DNA of 29,206 nucleotides, from NCBI GenBank assembly GCA_016800925.1, contig JABCPU010000714.1:1-29206 (forward strand), given 5' to 3'. The notes beneath the pieces were generated by a model. That model was not told the origin of the DNA, searched no databases, and saw only the letters and a program-made list of their open reading frames with translations. A program made the translations under genes and the position numbers. The DNA is from Suillus spraguei (lineage: Eukaryota; Basidiomycota; Agaricomycetes; Boletales; Suillaceae). Shown piece after piece: positions 9,393-19,489 of this stretch (position 1 is the first letter of the stretch; each line of letters opens with the position of its first letter).

Positions 9393-9809
9393 GAAACTCC
9401 CTACACCTGGCCTTGTCATCCCTCAGATCCCAGTTGCTCATTCAAATGGCACTTCCAGCCCAAAGAATAAATCCTGGAAGGAGATCATCGAGCACTGGCT
9501 AATAGGTGATCAGGACCAAAGACTCCATTGAAAGATTGGCCAAGGGAGTGGCACCAAGGTGCAAATAGACAGTTTGCATCAAAGTACCATCAAAGGGCAA
9601 CCATTGCGCCAGAATTTATCAATCAGTAAGTCTCTATGCTGGTATCTATTCCAGTACTACTCACCTTTTGTTTTGGTTCCAGGTATGAGTCAAATGAGGC
9701 ATGCTTCCTCACAGCCTATCCAGAGGCTGAGCTTGGGCACACCCAACTCCTGAAGGCCATGAACAAGGCACGCTCTGCACAAGGAGACCACATCTCTCAC
9801 AATAAATGA
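9393..9809 (+). pseudogene. 3' fragment of a basidiomycete gene of unknown function
   Basis: Two exons can be read: an upstream part ending at 9625, a GT-AG intron at 9626-9682, and a last exon at 9683-9809 ending in TGA. The peptide includes SWKEIIEHWL, then KDWPREWHQGANRQFASKYH, and AYPEAELGHTQLLKAMNKAR. It resembles a family of repeated hypothetical proteins I know from Agaricomycetes; the role is not known to me. A frame break near 9520 and the missing 5' end show it is decayed. The foldback element abuts its left end and may have cut it. Confidence 0.5.
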
Positions 9810-10016
9810 CACTCCCATCAACACTGCAACCTTTTTTTTTAACTTCGGGCTAACTCTTGGCACATTACTTACAACTCGCTGTTGTTAATCAATGTCAACT
9901 ATCGTATCACTCGTTGTCATTAATTCATGAGCGCTGTGCTCCTTTTTGTGCTCTGTTTTTCACTCAGAACTCACACCGTCATGAATCTGGTCATGTGCCA
10001 CCGAGGTCAGGGAATC
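9810..10016. other. Non-coding spacer left of the Ngaro element
   Basis: Contains a run of T at 9832-9840 and no supported gene. It is the left insertion flank of the Ngaro-like element, whose A1 repeat begins at 10017. Confidence 0.5.
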
Positions 10017-10169
10017 TCGTATTCTATATGAGTTCGAGGTACGAGAACTAAAGATAGAATTATGTCTATGTGGCGACACGACTTTTCGTGTTTCCCACCT
10101 TCTTGCTTTGTACTACTACAGTAGTACTCTCAAGTCTCTTCACTGCTCGTCTACACTCAGTTCTTTGCA
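10017..10169 (+). repeat. Split direct repeat A1 of Ngaro
   Basis: 153 bp, virtually identical to A2 at 22786-22938. It includes a near-palindrome GTACTAC-TACA-GTAGTAC at 10110-10127. It likely carries the promoter region of the element, since the Gag-like ORF starts 28 bp after it. Confidence 0.9.
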
Positions 10170-10197
10170 TCAACTCTCGTATAGTTTCTATTCCAAC

Positions 10198-11085
10198 ATG
10201 CCGAGAATTCGAAATGATCCAAATCTGAACATTTGCCCGGACTACGCTGCGGATGTATTTGAGAATATTCGCGCACAGCTAGTCAACGAGAATACGACGG
10301 AAGCACAAGCGATGCAACTGCTTAGGAACATCTGGGAAGCCAATAACGACGCAGTCAAGGTGCTATGGCAACAACAGCTAGATGACGACAGAGAGCAGCG
10401 CGAACATCGCAAGAGGCTAGACGAAGACGAACAAGAAAGGCTTAGCCAAGAAAGAATCGACGAAGAGGAAGCAGTGCGCAAAGAAGAGAAAAAGAAAAAC
10501 AAGCACAAGTACACTCCAATTCTTGAAACAGGCATTCCTAACGAGCCGGCTATCACACCATGTTCCTATGTTCTCCGAAAGCTCGATAAGGGAGAGTACG
10601 TTGAGTTGTGGTACTTCACCAATGACGGCTTAGACGAAGCCAGTATCAAAAAAACCATTGATGATGATGCCATGATCCTTTCCACGCTGGCAGACGGCTC
10701 AACAGCCTGGGTGTCTTCTGCTTCCATGCGAAACACGCGATCAGTAGTGAACGATGAAGATCTACCATTCGAGGAATTTTGCCAAGCTTGTCCTCGTTTT
10801 CTGACAGCAATAGGGGAAGTGGATTGGCCGGAAGATAGAATTCGAATGATGGCGCGCTTCTGGATGAACATCCAAGTTCACAAGTATCGCTCTTTAAGAG
10901 ATCCCATAGCCCATAAGACTCTCTTGACCTATCAAGCCGAGCAACGGAGATGATGGCACGTCGCCGCAAAGTCCTCAGTCGGACCGTACGACATCTCCGT
11001 CGTCAATGAGAAGGTTCTACAAGACATGAGGGAGAAGGTATATTGGGAAGAACGCAATAAACGAGACAATGCTCGCGACTACAAG
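10198..11085 (+). pseudogene. Ngaro Gag-like ORF1, N-terminal part
   Basis: I take the ATG at 10198 as start because the upstream in-frame ATG at 10108 lies inside repeat A1. The first 251 codons run to a TGA at 10951-10953. The frame then stays open to 11085, where a GTCAGT donor-like site follows, so the TGA looks like a point mutation. The protein has an acidic-to-basic, coiled-coil-like segment (about residues 55-105, rich in Glu, Arg, Lys). The conserved end has PEDRIRMMARFWMNIQ and the YQAEQRR stretch before the stop, which I recognise from ORF1 of basidiomycete DIRS/Ngaro elements. A structural, RNA-binding role is inferred. Confidence 0.7.
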
Positions 11086-11169
11086 GTCAGTATCTACTTG
11101 AAACAACGTATAACAATGAAACTAATCAATTATCTTCGTTTTTTATTGGAAAATTTTTAAATTTGTTGA

Positions 11170-11330
11170 TGCCACACTCGCCACATGCTACCCGCTTCAC
11201 GCTACATGCCTCCCGCTACACGCTACATGCCACACTCGCTATATACCACCCGCTTCACGCTACATGTCACCTGCTACATGCTACATACCACTCGCTACAC
11301 GCCTCACGCCACACGCTGCATTATATGCAC
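11170..11330 (+). repeat. Degenerate CGCTACATGCC minisatellite within Ngaro
   Basis: Imperfect units such as CCCGCTTCACGCTACATG and ACACGCTACATGCCACACTCG repeat roughly eight times. The stretch may lie in an intron, between a donor at 11086 and an acceptor at 11347, linking the two Gag parts. The long open frame through it is repeat-driven. Confidence 0.65.
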
Positions 11331-11347
11331 ATCATCTCTTGCCACAG

Positions 11348-11745
11348 TCCGATCAACGTACTAGCTCATCGAGACAACGAGACTGGAAAGACTCTCGCAA
11401 GCGATCAGCTTCGCCCGAACACTCGGGCAGGGGGAAAAGGCAACGTCAGGATTTTCGTTCGAGCGCAAACGGAGGAGTCCTCTCCGCTTGCGCTGTCTGC
11501 CTCGGACGAAACCCTCACAGGATTATCGAGTGCAAGGCACTTCGAACTTGGGATGACGCTTTCGACACCCTATGCTCCCGCATTGGCAAACTCCTCACCA
11601 TGCGAGACGGCAAGTCAATCTGCAGCGACTGGCAACGAGTCAGCGGGTGTTCAGAAAGTACTCACGATTGAAGGCACTTTTGTTCAGGATGTGGTGCCTC
11701 CACTCACGGAGCTCAGACGTGTCCTCGAGCACAGAAGGCTTGAAG
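11348..11745 (+). pseudogene. Ngaro Gag C-terminal part with zinc knuckles
   Basis: A basic Ser/Arg-rich lead is followed by CAVCLGRNPHRIIEC (a Cys-X2-Cys-X5-His-X4-Cys variant). After an in-frame TGA at 11669-11671 comes a canonical knuckle CSGCGASTHGAQTC (11681-11722). The segment between them, SICSDWQRVSGCSES, matches the Cys-rich lead seen before the knuckle in basidiomycete DIRS/Ngaro Gag. The reading frame overlaps the start of the RT frame, so Pol was probably made by frameshift or from a separate start. Confidence 0.65.
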
Positions 11746-12546
11746 CACTTACCCCGTATAATCCGAAGGTTTGGGAGTCGAAGCTGGCGTCAAATGGTCT
11801 TCTTGACAGGTACCCACATATACCCGAAGGATTGCGTCGAGGCTTTCGTCTTCATATTCCTACTATTAGCATCACTCAATCCCCGCCGAACAAGCAATCT
11901 ATTGTTACATATCAACAAGAATTCCTTAATATTGTCCAAACTGAGCTTAAGAAGGGAAGGTATATCGGACCGCTTCGAGCAAAAGAAGTCGAGGACCTCA
12001 TTGGTCCTTTTCAAACATCTCCTTTTTCCATCATCCCCAAGCCAGGCCGCCCTGGACGCTATCGCATCATTCAGAACTTTTCATTTCCTCATGCCGCTTC
12101 CTTGAAGTTTCCTAATTCTTCTATCAATTCTTACATCAATTCCGATAATTTTCCCAGTACTTGGGGTACCTTCCACGTCATTGCGCTTACAATCAGTCAT
12201 TTACCACCGGGATCGCAAATCGCGATCAGGGACATATCAGAGGCGTACCGCACTGTACCCATTCATCCATCACAATGGCCAGGGTCAGTTGCCCGTATCT
12301 CCGACGACCTTTTTTGCATCGACACTTGTATGTGTTTCGGTCAGCGTCCTTCGGCGGGAGCATACGGGTCCCTTGCTGATGCAGGACTCGATTTATTTCG
12401 TTCTCAAGGAATCGGGCCCGCATCTAGATGGGTTGATGACCATATGTTCATATGCATTCTCAAACAGTACATTCCAGACTACAATGAAAAGAGACGGACA
12501 TGGCACCAAGATATCGTTGAAAGAGGGAAGCATCAGGATGGGGGGA
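11660..12546 (+). pseudogene. Ngaro reverse transcriptase, N-terminal part (cut by gypsy copy 2)
   Basis: An open frame carries a DIRS-type RT: fingers with FSIIPKPGRPGRYRIIQNFS, motif A IRDISEAYRTVPIHP, motif B CFGQRPSAGAYGSLADA, and catalytic motif C RWVDDHMF near 12426-12449. The RT copies element RNA into cDNA. The frame runs to the gypsy target site GAATA (12547-12551) and resumes in the same frame at 20161 (GGRI then WFGGFIF). The insertion therefore split one reading frame just after the palm. The RT proper keeps its Asp pair. Confidence 0.9.
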
Positions 12547-12551
12547 GAATA

Positions 12552-13025
12552 TGTTACGAACTGGGGTGGCGTCACCAGCGACAGTGAAAAGACACAGACG
12601 GTCTGCTGGGAGTTCTTACAATGTTCAAAAGAGAACAAGGTGAAAGTACAAGGAACGCGTTCCGAGTACGATCAAGGGTTCAGCCTCAATGACAAGTCAA
12701 AGAGGTATCCGCGAGAATAGAGACTAAGGCTAAGGAGTGCTTAGACTTAGAGACGATTCAAGACGACTTAGGTTGGAGACCTAAGCGAAGGAGATTCCAG
12801 GTAAAACCCAGTAAGATTAAAGTAAAGAATACAAGTGTAATGCAACATGCTTAAATAGGTAGATATGTGCGCACAGACCAAGAGAGGCGTGAGAATGTAA
12901 GTGCGTATCCAAAGGAGGAAGGCAACTATAGTACAGATGCGTTGAGCATATGAGTCAGAGTCATGTTATGTAATATACAAGGTAAATGAAGTAGAAAATG
13001 AATAGGAGCACATACAATTGTAACA
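12552..13025 (-). repeat. 3' LTR of gypsy copy 2
   Basis: TGTTAC...GTAACA, 474 bp. Compared with 19688-20155 it shows isolated substitutions at CpG sites (GGCGTG/GGTGTG, TATGTAA/TACGTAA, ACAATTG/ACGATTG), several one-base gaps, and one mixed block near 12830-12865. Confidence 0.95.
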
Positions 13026-13061
13026 TTACCCCCTTTTTACACGTAAAGTCACCGACTTTAC
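13026..13061 (-). promoter_or_regulatory. Polypurine tract and conserved hairpin of copy 2
   Basis: On the element strand GTAAAAAGGGGGTAA abuts the 3' LTR as plus-strand primer. Upstream of it 13043-13061 forms an 8-bp stem GTAAAGTC/GACTTTAC with an ACC loop, positioned as in copy 1. It overlaps the ancestral ORF3 stop (13060-13058). Confidence 0.75.
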
Positions 13062-13162
13062 ACATCTTGGTTCGCATAGTAGACGGGATCGTCACTCCAT
13101 TCGTAGTCTTCGTCAGCAAAGGATCGACTCATCATGTACTTAGCTTCCTCCAAACCAGCGCG

Positions 13163-14527
13163 TCATTTAGAGTCCCTTCTTTTCTCTGCTTGAATGCGTT
13201 CATCGTCAAGTTGCTTTTCCCAAGCACGAAGTGCGTCGTAGAACCCCTCATCTTTCCAAGTTAACTCGAAGGGAGGAGGCCCGACTCGGTTGGGGCAGTA
13301 GAGGGATAAATGAGTAGGCGACCAATATCTGCAAATCTTGCACTGATATTCCGCACAGTTCTTTTGACGATGCCCTAGCAATCCACAGACACGGCATTTC
13401 ATGTTTTCGTCAGGGTTAGAAGAGACTTTGCGTAAGGGAGATGGGGTAATGATAGGCGTGGGGCTAGTAGATCTGGCGCGTTTCTTTCCCTTCTTCTTCA
13501 TCATACGTTTTAAGGCAAGGGTGTTCTGCCGCTTGAGTTGTGCCTGTTGAGTGGAGGACAACGTGTACGCTGATTCCGGGAGATCTGGGGTTACTGCACG
13601 CTCAGCAGCTGCAAGAAGTTCGGTGGAAGAAGAGGGGGAAGTGATGCCGAAATCTTTTACTAAGACTGGTGGAATGGGGTCCATAGGACCGAATGACGAT
13701 GGAATAGACATAGGAGGGTGTATATGGAGATCACGTAGTCGAGGACCTAGTGTTACTAACTCAGTGGCAGAAATACCTAATAGTTTGGCGGCTTCAAACT
13801 GGTCTTCTGTGCATGGTTCATATAACCATGCAGGGTGTTCATGAGAGAATGTAATAGGGGACGATGAGGTCGGTTGTTGAATTGGAGATGGGGTTCGTGG
13901 AGAGGCAAGGTCTTCTTGTGTTTGCTGTAGGTCGGTGATAGCTTCTTCCACTAGGTTTCTAGCCGCTCTTGTTTCGGTAACCGACTGCTGAATGGTTTCG
14001 ACGACTTTGCTTGTAAGTTGTCCGATCTCATGGACAGCAGTGCATAGGCCAGCAAAGGCGTCAAGACTAGAATGAGCGCGTGAAGAAGAGGGTGCTGGGA
14101 TAGGAAGTGGCGTATCTTCCTGCGGAGAGGGAGGTCGAGCAACACCTGCTCGGCGTTCGGCAATGATGTGAATAGCTTCTTCAACATCATTCTTAAAGGA
14201 ATCGGGAAGAAGCAACATAGCGTAAGCACGAATGCGTTTTTGAAGATGAAGGAAGCGGTGACGGAGAGTAATTTCCGTTGTTTCTTTGGCAGTAGCCTCA
14301 ATGAGGGCTGCAATACGAATGATGTTGACGATGAGGAGAGCAGGGAAGGCGCCTCTTTCAGTAAGGATTCTTTCGATTTCGAGGGCATGTCCCTCGCAAA
14401 GAATGGCAGCTTCGATGTAAGAGGAGTTATCGATTTCAGTGGTAAGGGTTCCGTATCGTTCGGTTTCAGAGTCAGAGTCATTGGTGGCAGCGATGACGGG
14501 TGTAATGTAAGCAGTGGGGAAAGACAT
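13163..14527 (-). CDS. ORF3: additional post-integrase ORF with tandem zinc-knuckle-like motifs
   Basis: 454 codons on the same strand as pol. The ATG lies 55 nt after the stop that follows the chromodomain, in the position env would have in a retrovirus. No signal peptide or membrane anchor is evident in this frame. Residues 1-110 are mixed helical. About 110-225 include a Pro-rich patch and a coiled-coil-like Gln/Glu/Ala segment. About 235-350 hold a conserved core and Pro/Ser linkers, followed by a basic KKKGKKRARS patch. Two Cys/His motifs lie near the end: a canonical knuckle at residues 378-391 and a Cys-X2-Cys-X6-His-X4-Cys motif at 396-411. Nucleic-acid binding is inferred. The stop at 13163 is probably premature: after a frame change the homologous acidic tail continues to 13058. 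Function unknown. Confidence 0.8.
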   Translation of the reverse strand: MSFPTAYITPVIAATNDSDSETERYGTLTTEIDNSSYIEAAILCEGHALEIERILTERGAFPALLIVNIIRIAALIEATAKETTEITLRHRFLHLQKRIRAYAMLLLPDSFKNDVEEAIHIIAERRAGVARPPSPQEDTPLPIPAPSSSRAHSSLDAFAGLCTAVHEIGQLTSKVVETIQQSVTETRAARNLVEEAITDLQQTQEDLASPRTPSPIQQPTSSSPITFSHEHPAWLYEPCTEDQFEAAKLLGISATELVTLGPRLRDLHIHPPMSIPSSFGPMDPIPPVLVKDFGITSPSSSTELLAAAERAVTPDLPESAYTLSSTQQAQLKRQNTLALKRMMKKKGKKRARSTSPTPIITPSPLRKVSSNPDENMKCRVCGLLGHRQKNCAEYQCKICRYWSPTHLSLYCPNRVGPPPFELTWKDEGFYDALRAWEKQLDDERIQAEKRRDSK

Positions 14528-14582
14528 TTCAAAGAAGTAGTTAATCAGGTGCTTGATGCGAGTTGATTTGACTGAAAGATGA

Positions 14583-14750
14583 TCAGAGGGCGTGTTGCTT
14601 CTTATAAGTATTCAAGATTCGAGCGGAGTTCTTCAAGTTCTTTTCTGGGAGCCATTCGTTATCTCCCGATGGATATCCTTTCCAGGAAACGAGATAACGT
14701 CGGCGATTGCCGGTTCCTTTGTGGGAAAGAATTGCTTCGATTTCATATTC
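14583..14750 (-). CDS. Chromodomain at integrase C-terminus, copy 2
   Basis: Read from 14747 downward: YEIEAIL, then RRRYLVSWKGYPSGDNEWLP, and NLKNSARIL up to the stop at 14585-14583. The aromatic residues Tyr, Trp and Trp and the spacing fit the chromodomain fold that reads methylated histone tails. In chromoviruses this domain steers integration to heterochromatin. It is preceded by an acidic run of Glu residues. It is absent from copy 1 through deletion. Confidence 0.9.
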   Translation of the reverse strand, partial: EYEIEAILSHKGTGNRRRYLVSWKGYPSGDNEWLPEKNLKNSARILNTYKKQHAL

Positions 14751-15950
14751 TTCTTCTTCTTCGATGATATCAGGTGGGGGTTCAGGGAAGTTCGGTCCGT
14801 GTACGTCTGTTTCGCTATAGGATGATAAGACAGAAGCATGGAATGTAGGGTGAATCTTCCATTGCGGAGGAAGCTTGAGTGTGAACGTGATGGTGATAAG
14901 ACATCGATGATCGGGAAAGGTCCATATCGTTTTGGTGCCAGTTTCCTTGATGGGAGTTTAAGTCTAAGATTAGCGGCGGATAGCCAAACCTTATCTCCGA
15001 TCTTCCATGGGCTGTACTTATCTCCTCGGGATCGTTCGGCCATTGTCTGCATAGCAATGTTGTGACAGGCGATCGCTTCTTCTCTTATCTTCTGCAGAGA
15101 TCGTACTCGATCTTCTGCTGCGGGGACGGATGAATCAGGGATCAGATGAGGGATAGCGCGTGGTTCATATCCCATCATCAAATAGAAGGGTGATGCATTC
15201 CTTGCATCGTGTCTTCGGTGGTTGTGGACGAATTCGGCGATTGGTAGGTGTTCTACCCAATCTTCAGGGTTGTTACGACAATAAATGCGTAGATATGTCT
15301 CAAGTTCTTGATTGAGCCTTTCCGTTTGACCATCAGTCTGCGGGTGGTAAGCCGTGGATGGAGCGATGACGTAGTCGAGAAGTCGGGCAAGTTCCTTTGA
15401 GAAGCGAGATAGGAATTGCGGTCCTCGATCCGAGATAACTTTGTCATGGAGTCCAAATCGTCGGTAAACATGTTTTAAAAATAGCTTGGCCACACCTTCT
15501 GACGTGATAGTTTTCAAACAAGGGATAATAATCACCCCCTTCGTAAGGCCATGGTCTACCACGACCATGATACTGTCAAAGCCTCCAGAAACGGGAGGTC
15601 AGTGATAAGATCAACAGAGACCTGGGAGAATGGGCGAACAGCCGAAGAAGGAATAGGCACCAGCGGAGGTCGAACAGGATGAGTATCCGCTTTCATTTGC
15701 TGACAAAGGGCGCAACCCTCGACGTATTTCCGAATATAAGAGCCCATAGCAGGCCACCAGGCTTCTCGTTTCACGAGTTCTTCAGTTTTGAATCTACCGG
15801 GATGTCCCGCGGTAGGATGATCATGATATCGTTTAAGGATATCGGAGCGATGCGCCGGTGGAATATAAGCGCGATTCTTAAAATAGAGGATGTTCTCCTC
15901 GATCTTCCAGTCAGAAAGTGCCGACTTCATAGGGGGAAGGCATACACCGT
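14751..15950 (-). pseudogene. Integrase of gypsy copy 2 (frameshifted)
   Basis: Covers the HHCC zinc-binding part (HDHPTAGHPGR, CALCQQMK), the DDE core (VDLITDLP, VISDRGPQF, QTERLNQELETY) and the GPY/F module (KRYGPFPI, then KLPPQWKIHPTFHAS in another frame). One-base losses at about 15595 (inside VDLITDLP-SGG) and about 14900 (before KLPPQWK) break the frame, and two more lie near 15952-15986 at the RNase H junction. Between breaks the sequence is close to copy 1. A working integrase cannot be made from this copy as written. Confidence 0.85.
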
Positions 15951-17520
15951 CAGGGCATCAGATGCTGTTTTAAAGACAGGGTCTCGAGAGGATCAGAGGA
16001 TGACAGCACATCCTTCAAGTCGGTATCAATAAGACGAACGAATAGAGCGTCAGGGAGGAGAGTCTGGTCCTCGTTATCGTCTTTGCCGGAGTCATAGTCA
16101 GGCCGACGGGATAATGCATCAGGTACTGCTAATTTAGTACCTGCAACGTGATGCAGTTCAATGTCGTAAATAGACAAAATCAGTTGCCAACGTGCTTGGC
16201 GACGGGTGAGCTTCTGTGCACTTCTAAAGTACAGAAGGTTTTTATGGTCGGTGAATACCAGGACGGGATGTGGGTTTCCTTCAAGATAATGACGCCATTC
16301 GTTCAATGCCCGGATCACGGCAAGGAGTTCCCGATCAAAGATCTGGTAATTGCGTTCTGCGGGGTTCAGAGACTGTGAGAGGTATGCACAAGGGTGATAA
16401 ACACCATTCTCATCAGTCTGTAGGAGAACTCCGCCAGTTGCTACAAGCGAAGCGTCGGTAGCAATGGCAAATTGTCGGGAAGGATCAGGGTTACGGAGTA
16501 CCGGTTGAGAAGTGAAGCGTCGTTTCAATTCTTCGAAGGTGTCCATACATTCGGTTGACCATTCAAAGGCCTTATCTTTCTTTGTCAAATCGATAAGGGG
16601 TCTGGCAATGTCAGAATAGTGCGAAATGAACGTGCGGTAGAAGTTGCAGAAACCGAGGAATGACCGAACATCTTTTACAGATTTCGGGATTGGCCATTCG
16701 GAGATTCCCTTGGTCTTGGCGGTGTCCATAGCAACTTGTCCGGGGCGAATTATCATTTCGAGGTATTCCACTTCTTCTGCATTGAAGGTGCATTTCTCCG
16801 GTTTCAAGAACAGATGTTCTTTCCTTATCTTCATCAAAACTCGTCTGGTCCGTTCACGGTGTTCTGCCATTGTTGTAGAGAAAATCAGGATATCGTCCAT
16901 ATAGATAACCATCCATCCTTCATTGATTTCTTGTTGAAAGGTGCGATTCATGTATGCTTGAAAAGTTGCTGGGGAATTGCAGAGGCCGAAGAACATGACG
17001 TTCGGTTCAAAGAGGCCAAATTCCGTGGTAAAAGCAGCTTTCCACCTATCATCAGGATGGATGCGAATGTTGTTATAACCGGACCGAATATCCATTTTCG
17101 TAAAGAACCGTGCGTTATGAAGACGTGCGACAAGGGAAATAGGAAGTGGGAGCGGGTATGCATTCTTGACTGTCCAATCATTGATGTAACGGTAATCTTG
17201 ACAGGGACGCAGTTCTCCACTCTTCTTTCCCACAAAGAAGAAGCCACTAGCTTGGGTGACTTCGATTCTGAGATAAAGCCTTTCGCAACGTTTTCATCGA
17301 TAAACGTTTTGACAGCAGCGCGTTCTTTTTCCGATAGCGGGTAGACCTTAGACGTTCGAGGAATAAAACCGGGTTTAGTATCGATCCGATGATCAATACC
17401 AGGTCGTTCGGGGGTAGTTTGTTTAATCCGTCTTTAGCAAAGACGTCTGCGAAGTCGTGCAAATAATCCGGGACCAATTCTTCGAAGGATTTCTTTTTCT
17501 TTTCCTTCTCGTCCGTGGCG
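15951..17520 (-). CDS. Reverse transcriptase and RNase H of gypsy copy 2
   Basis: A continuous frame of 427 codons (17233-15950) with RT motif [11 protein letters not shown], motif [12 protein letters not shown], catalytic YMDD at its residues 111-114, and the connection motif [11 protein letters not shown]. RNase H follows with FAIATDAS, a Glu in [19 protein letters not shown] and PDALSRRPD. The start of the RT domain lies upstream in other frames ([13 protein letters not shown] at about 17300, YLHDFADVF at about 17465), so the domain is complete but frame-broken at its N-terminus. Together the two enzymes make element cDNA and degrade the RNA template. Confidence 0.88.
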
Positions 17521-18560
17521 AATTCCTGAGCTTTGTTACTATATTTCGAGGAGGGAGAGGAATTGGAGTAGTGGAGGATTGTTCGAGTTGAGAAGTTCCA
17601 TCAGTGTCAAGGTGTATCCATGGATACTTCTTCTATGATCCTCATGCTAATCCCATCAGTGTCGTATTCCACAAGAAATTCTCCATCTCCTAGTTCATAC
17701 GAGGAAATTTCGCGTACTTCTGGTGCATGCCAGACGTCATTCATGGTATCGAATTGGTCATCATCCTCGGTTGGGATCAACGAGGGCACGGGTTCTTCTT
17801 ATCAGGGATTCTTCAATTGAAGCTGAAAGAGTTTTCGGGGGAACGAAGAACTTGGATAGTTTCGGTACATTGGTGCTTCGCCCTGGAGTTCTTCTTCCGG
17901 TTTCTTTTTCCTTGTTCTGTTCTTCTATTGGCCGTTGCTCAATAGGTTCTTGTCCAGCCCGATGCTCGGGTTCGGATTCATTCTTGCGCTTCTCTGCGCG
18001 AGGGATCGGTGACACTGCTCGCGGCAATTGTACACGTGGAGTAGGTTCTAGTACGTGGCATTCGTACTTCTGGTTCAGGGTCTTCAGGACTTAATAGGGG
18101 AAGCGATGAATGGTTTCGGAAGACGGGAATGTTGCCATCTGGTATGGTGGTTGAAAGTCTGGGCAATCCGTTCTTCTTTCTGTCTTTATCCAAATCGATT
18201 TCGATTTCATCAGATTTCTCTGTCCGTGAAAGGACAAGTGTTTCAGCAGCCCAATCTATAATTGGGTTCATTGCTCGTAACCATGGGATTCCAAGGAGGA
18301 TTTGATCTCTCCTTCCTAGTTTGGTGATGTTGAATTTTCCATACATGGTTCGATCGTCAATTTTACCACTAGAAGGCAGTAATGCGTGATTGGTCCTCCT
18401 TTTATGAGAGTCCATCTGCCGTAGTAACTCGAAATGGTTCTTTGAGTTTTCGGTCGTGTGATTTGATGGAGTTTCACAAACTCTTCTGAGATGAATGTTC
18501 CTGCTGCTCCTGAATCGATAACAGCGGTGTGTCGACGGATTTAAGCGAGTACGCGAGTGG
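17521..18560 (-). pseudogene. Protease and linker region of gypsy copy 2
   Basis: The protease active site DSGAAGT is at 18516-18496 and LLGIPWLRAMNPIIDW follows near 18310-18260, the usual order in Ty3/gypsy. A Glu/Pro/Lys-rich linker leads on to RT. At least four frame changes occur. The role would be precursor cleavage. Confidence 0.8.
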
Positions 18561-18639
18561 AGGGTGATAGGGACACGAAGTTCTTTTCTTTCACCTACAG
18601 CGCGTACAAGTCTTAGTAATACATGGGAGAAACATACGT

Positions 18640-19489
18640 CGAGTCTTTTTTCTCCAAGTCAAAAATCCTCAACAATCCGTCTCACGGTTTCTTCATCTTC
18701 TTCTTCTTCTTTGACTTCGGTTTGTCGGAGTGGGGTCTTCTTCTTTCTTTCAGGACAGTTGTGATGCGGTGTCCTGTCTTTCTGCATCCGAAGCATTGCC
18801 CTTTCTTCATGCATTCGGATCTTTCCATGTCGGAGATTCGGTCTACGACCATTGCATTGGAATCACGGTTCGGAATATACCGTGCATTCCATAGTTCTTC
18901 TTCTTCTGTTGTGGAACATGACGTGTCCTCATGGCATTAAGCCGATGATGGGCGTTGTCAATAGCAACGCATTGCAACACAACATCTCTGAATATCTCGG
19001 AGACATCTCCCGTATTGAAAAGCTTTGTAAGGATACCCCATTAGACCATCTTGGAAGAACTGGATCTTCGTCGCGTTATCGTGATATGAGCCTTGGCTGC
19101 AAGTGCCTCAAAGTCGGCGACATAGGTGTGAAGATCTCCAGTTCCTTGCTTGAGGTCTCTAAGGCGTGTAAGCGCGGTCATCCTGGTATCCACTGGTTCG
19201 AATGCTTCTTTGAAGCTCTTCATAAAATCCACCATCGTCCCATAACCAACTTTTTGTCCCGAAGTGTCGGTAGATTGGGCGTGTTCAAGGAATTGTTCCT
19301 TCCATGATTGGCATTCTTCTCGGTCATGAAGGATGTTATGTAGATGATCTTCTGCTTGTCGGTGGTGTAAAGCTTTTCATTGATGTCAAAGTGCAAGTTG
19401 CACGACTGGATAAACTCGCGAGAGTTATCACGATCTCCATCAAAACCAATCGGTTGACCGATCTTGTATTCGAATTCTTTGGTCGACAT
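18640..19489 (-). pseudogene. Gag of gypsy copy 2 (frameshifted)
   Basis: Begins at the ATG at 19489 with the same N-terminal sequence as copy 1. Frames break near 19305, 19240 and 19080. The CCHC knuckle region (18795-18755) is 41 nt instead of 42, so a single lost base destroys the His-X4-Cys half. Capsid motifs MVDFMKSFKEAF and LHTYVADFEALAAKA remain readable. Confidence 0.85.

Noticed and set aside
10108..10197. Upstream ATG (10108) as start of the Ngaro ORF1
   Set aside because: It lies inside terminal repeat A1, and the peptide from it is Ser/Leu/Tyr-rich and unlike the rest of the protein. The ATG at 10198 is preferred.
11163..11330. N-terminal His/Thr/Leu repeat peptide before the Ngaro RT
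   Set aside because: It is translated from a minisatellite and probably lies in an intron.
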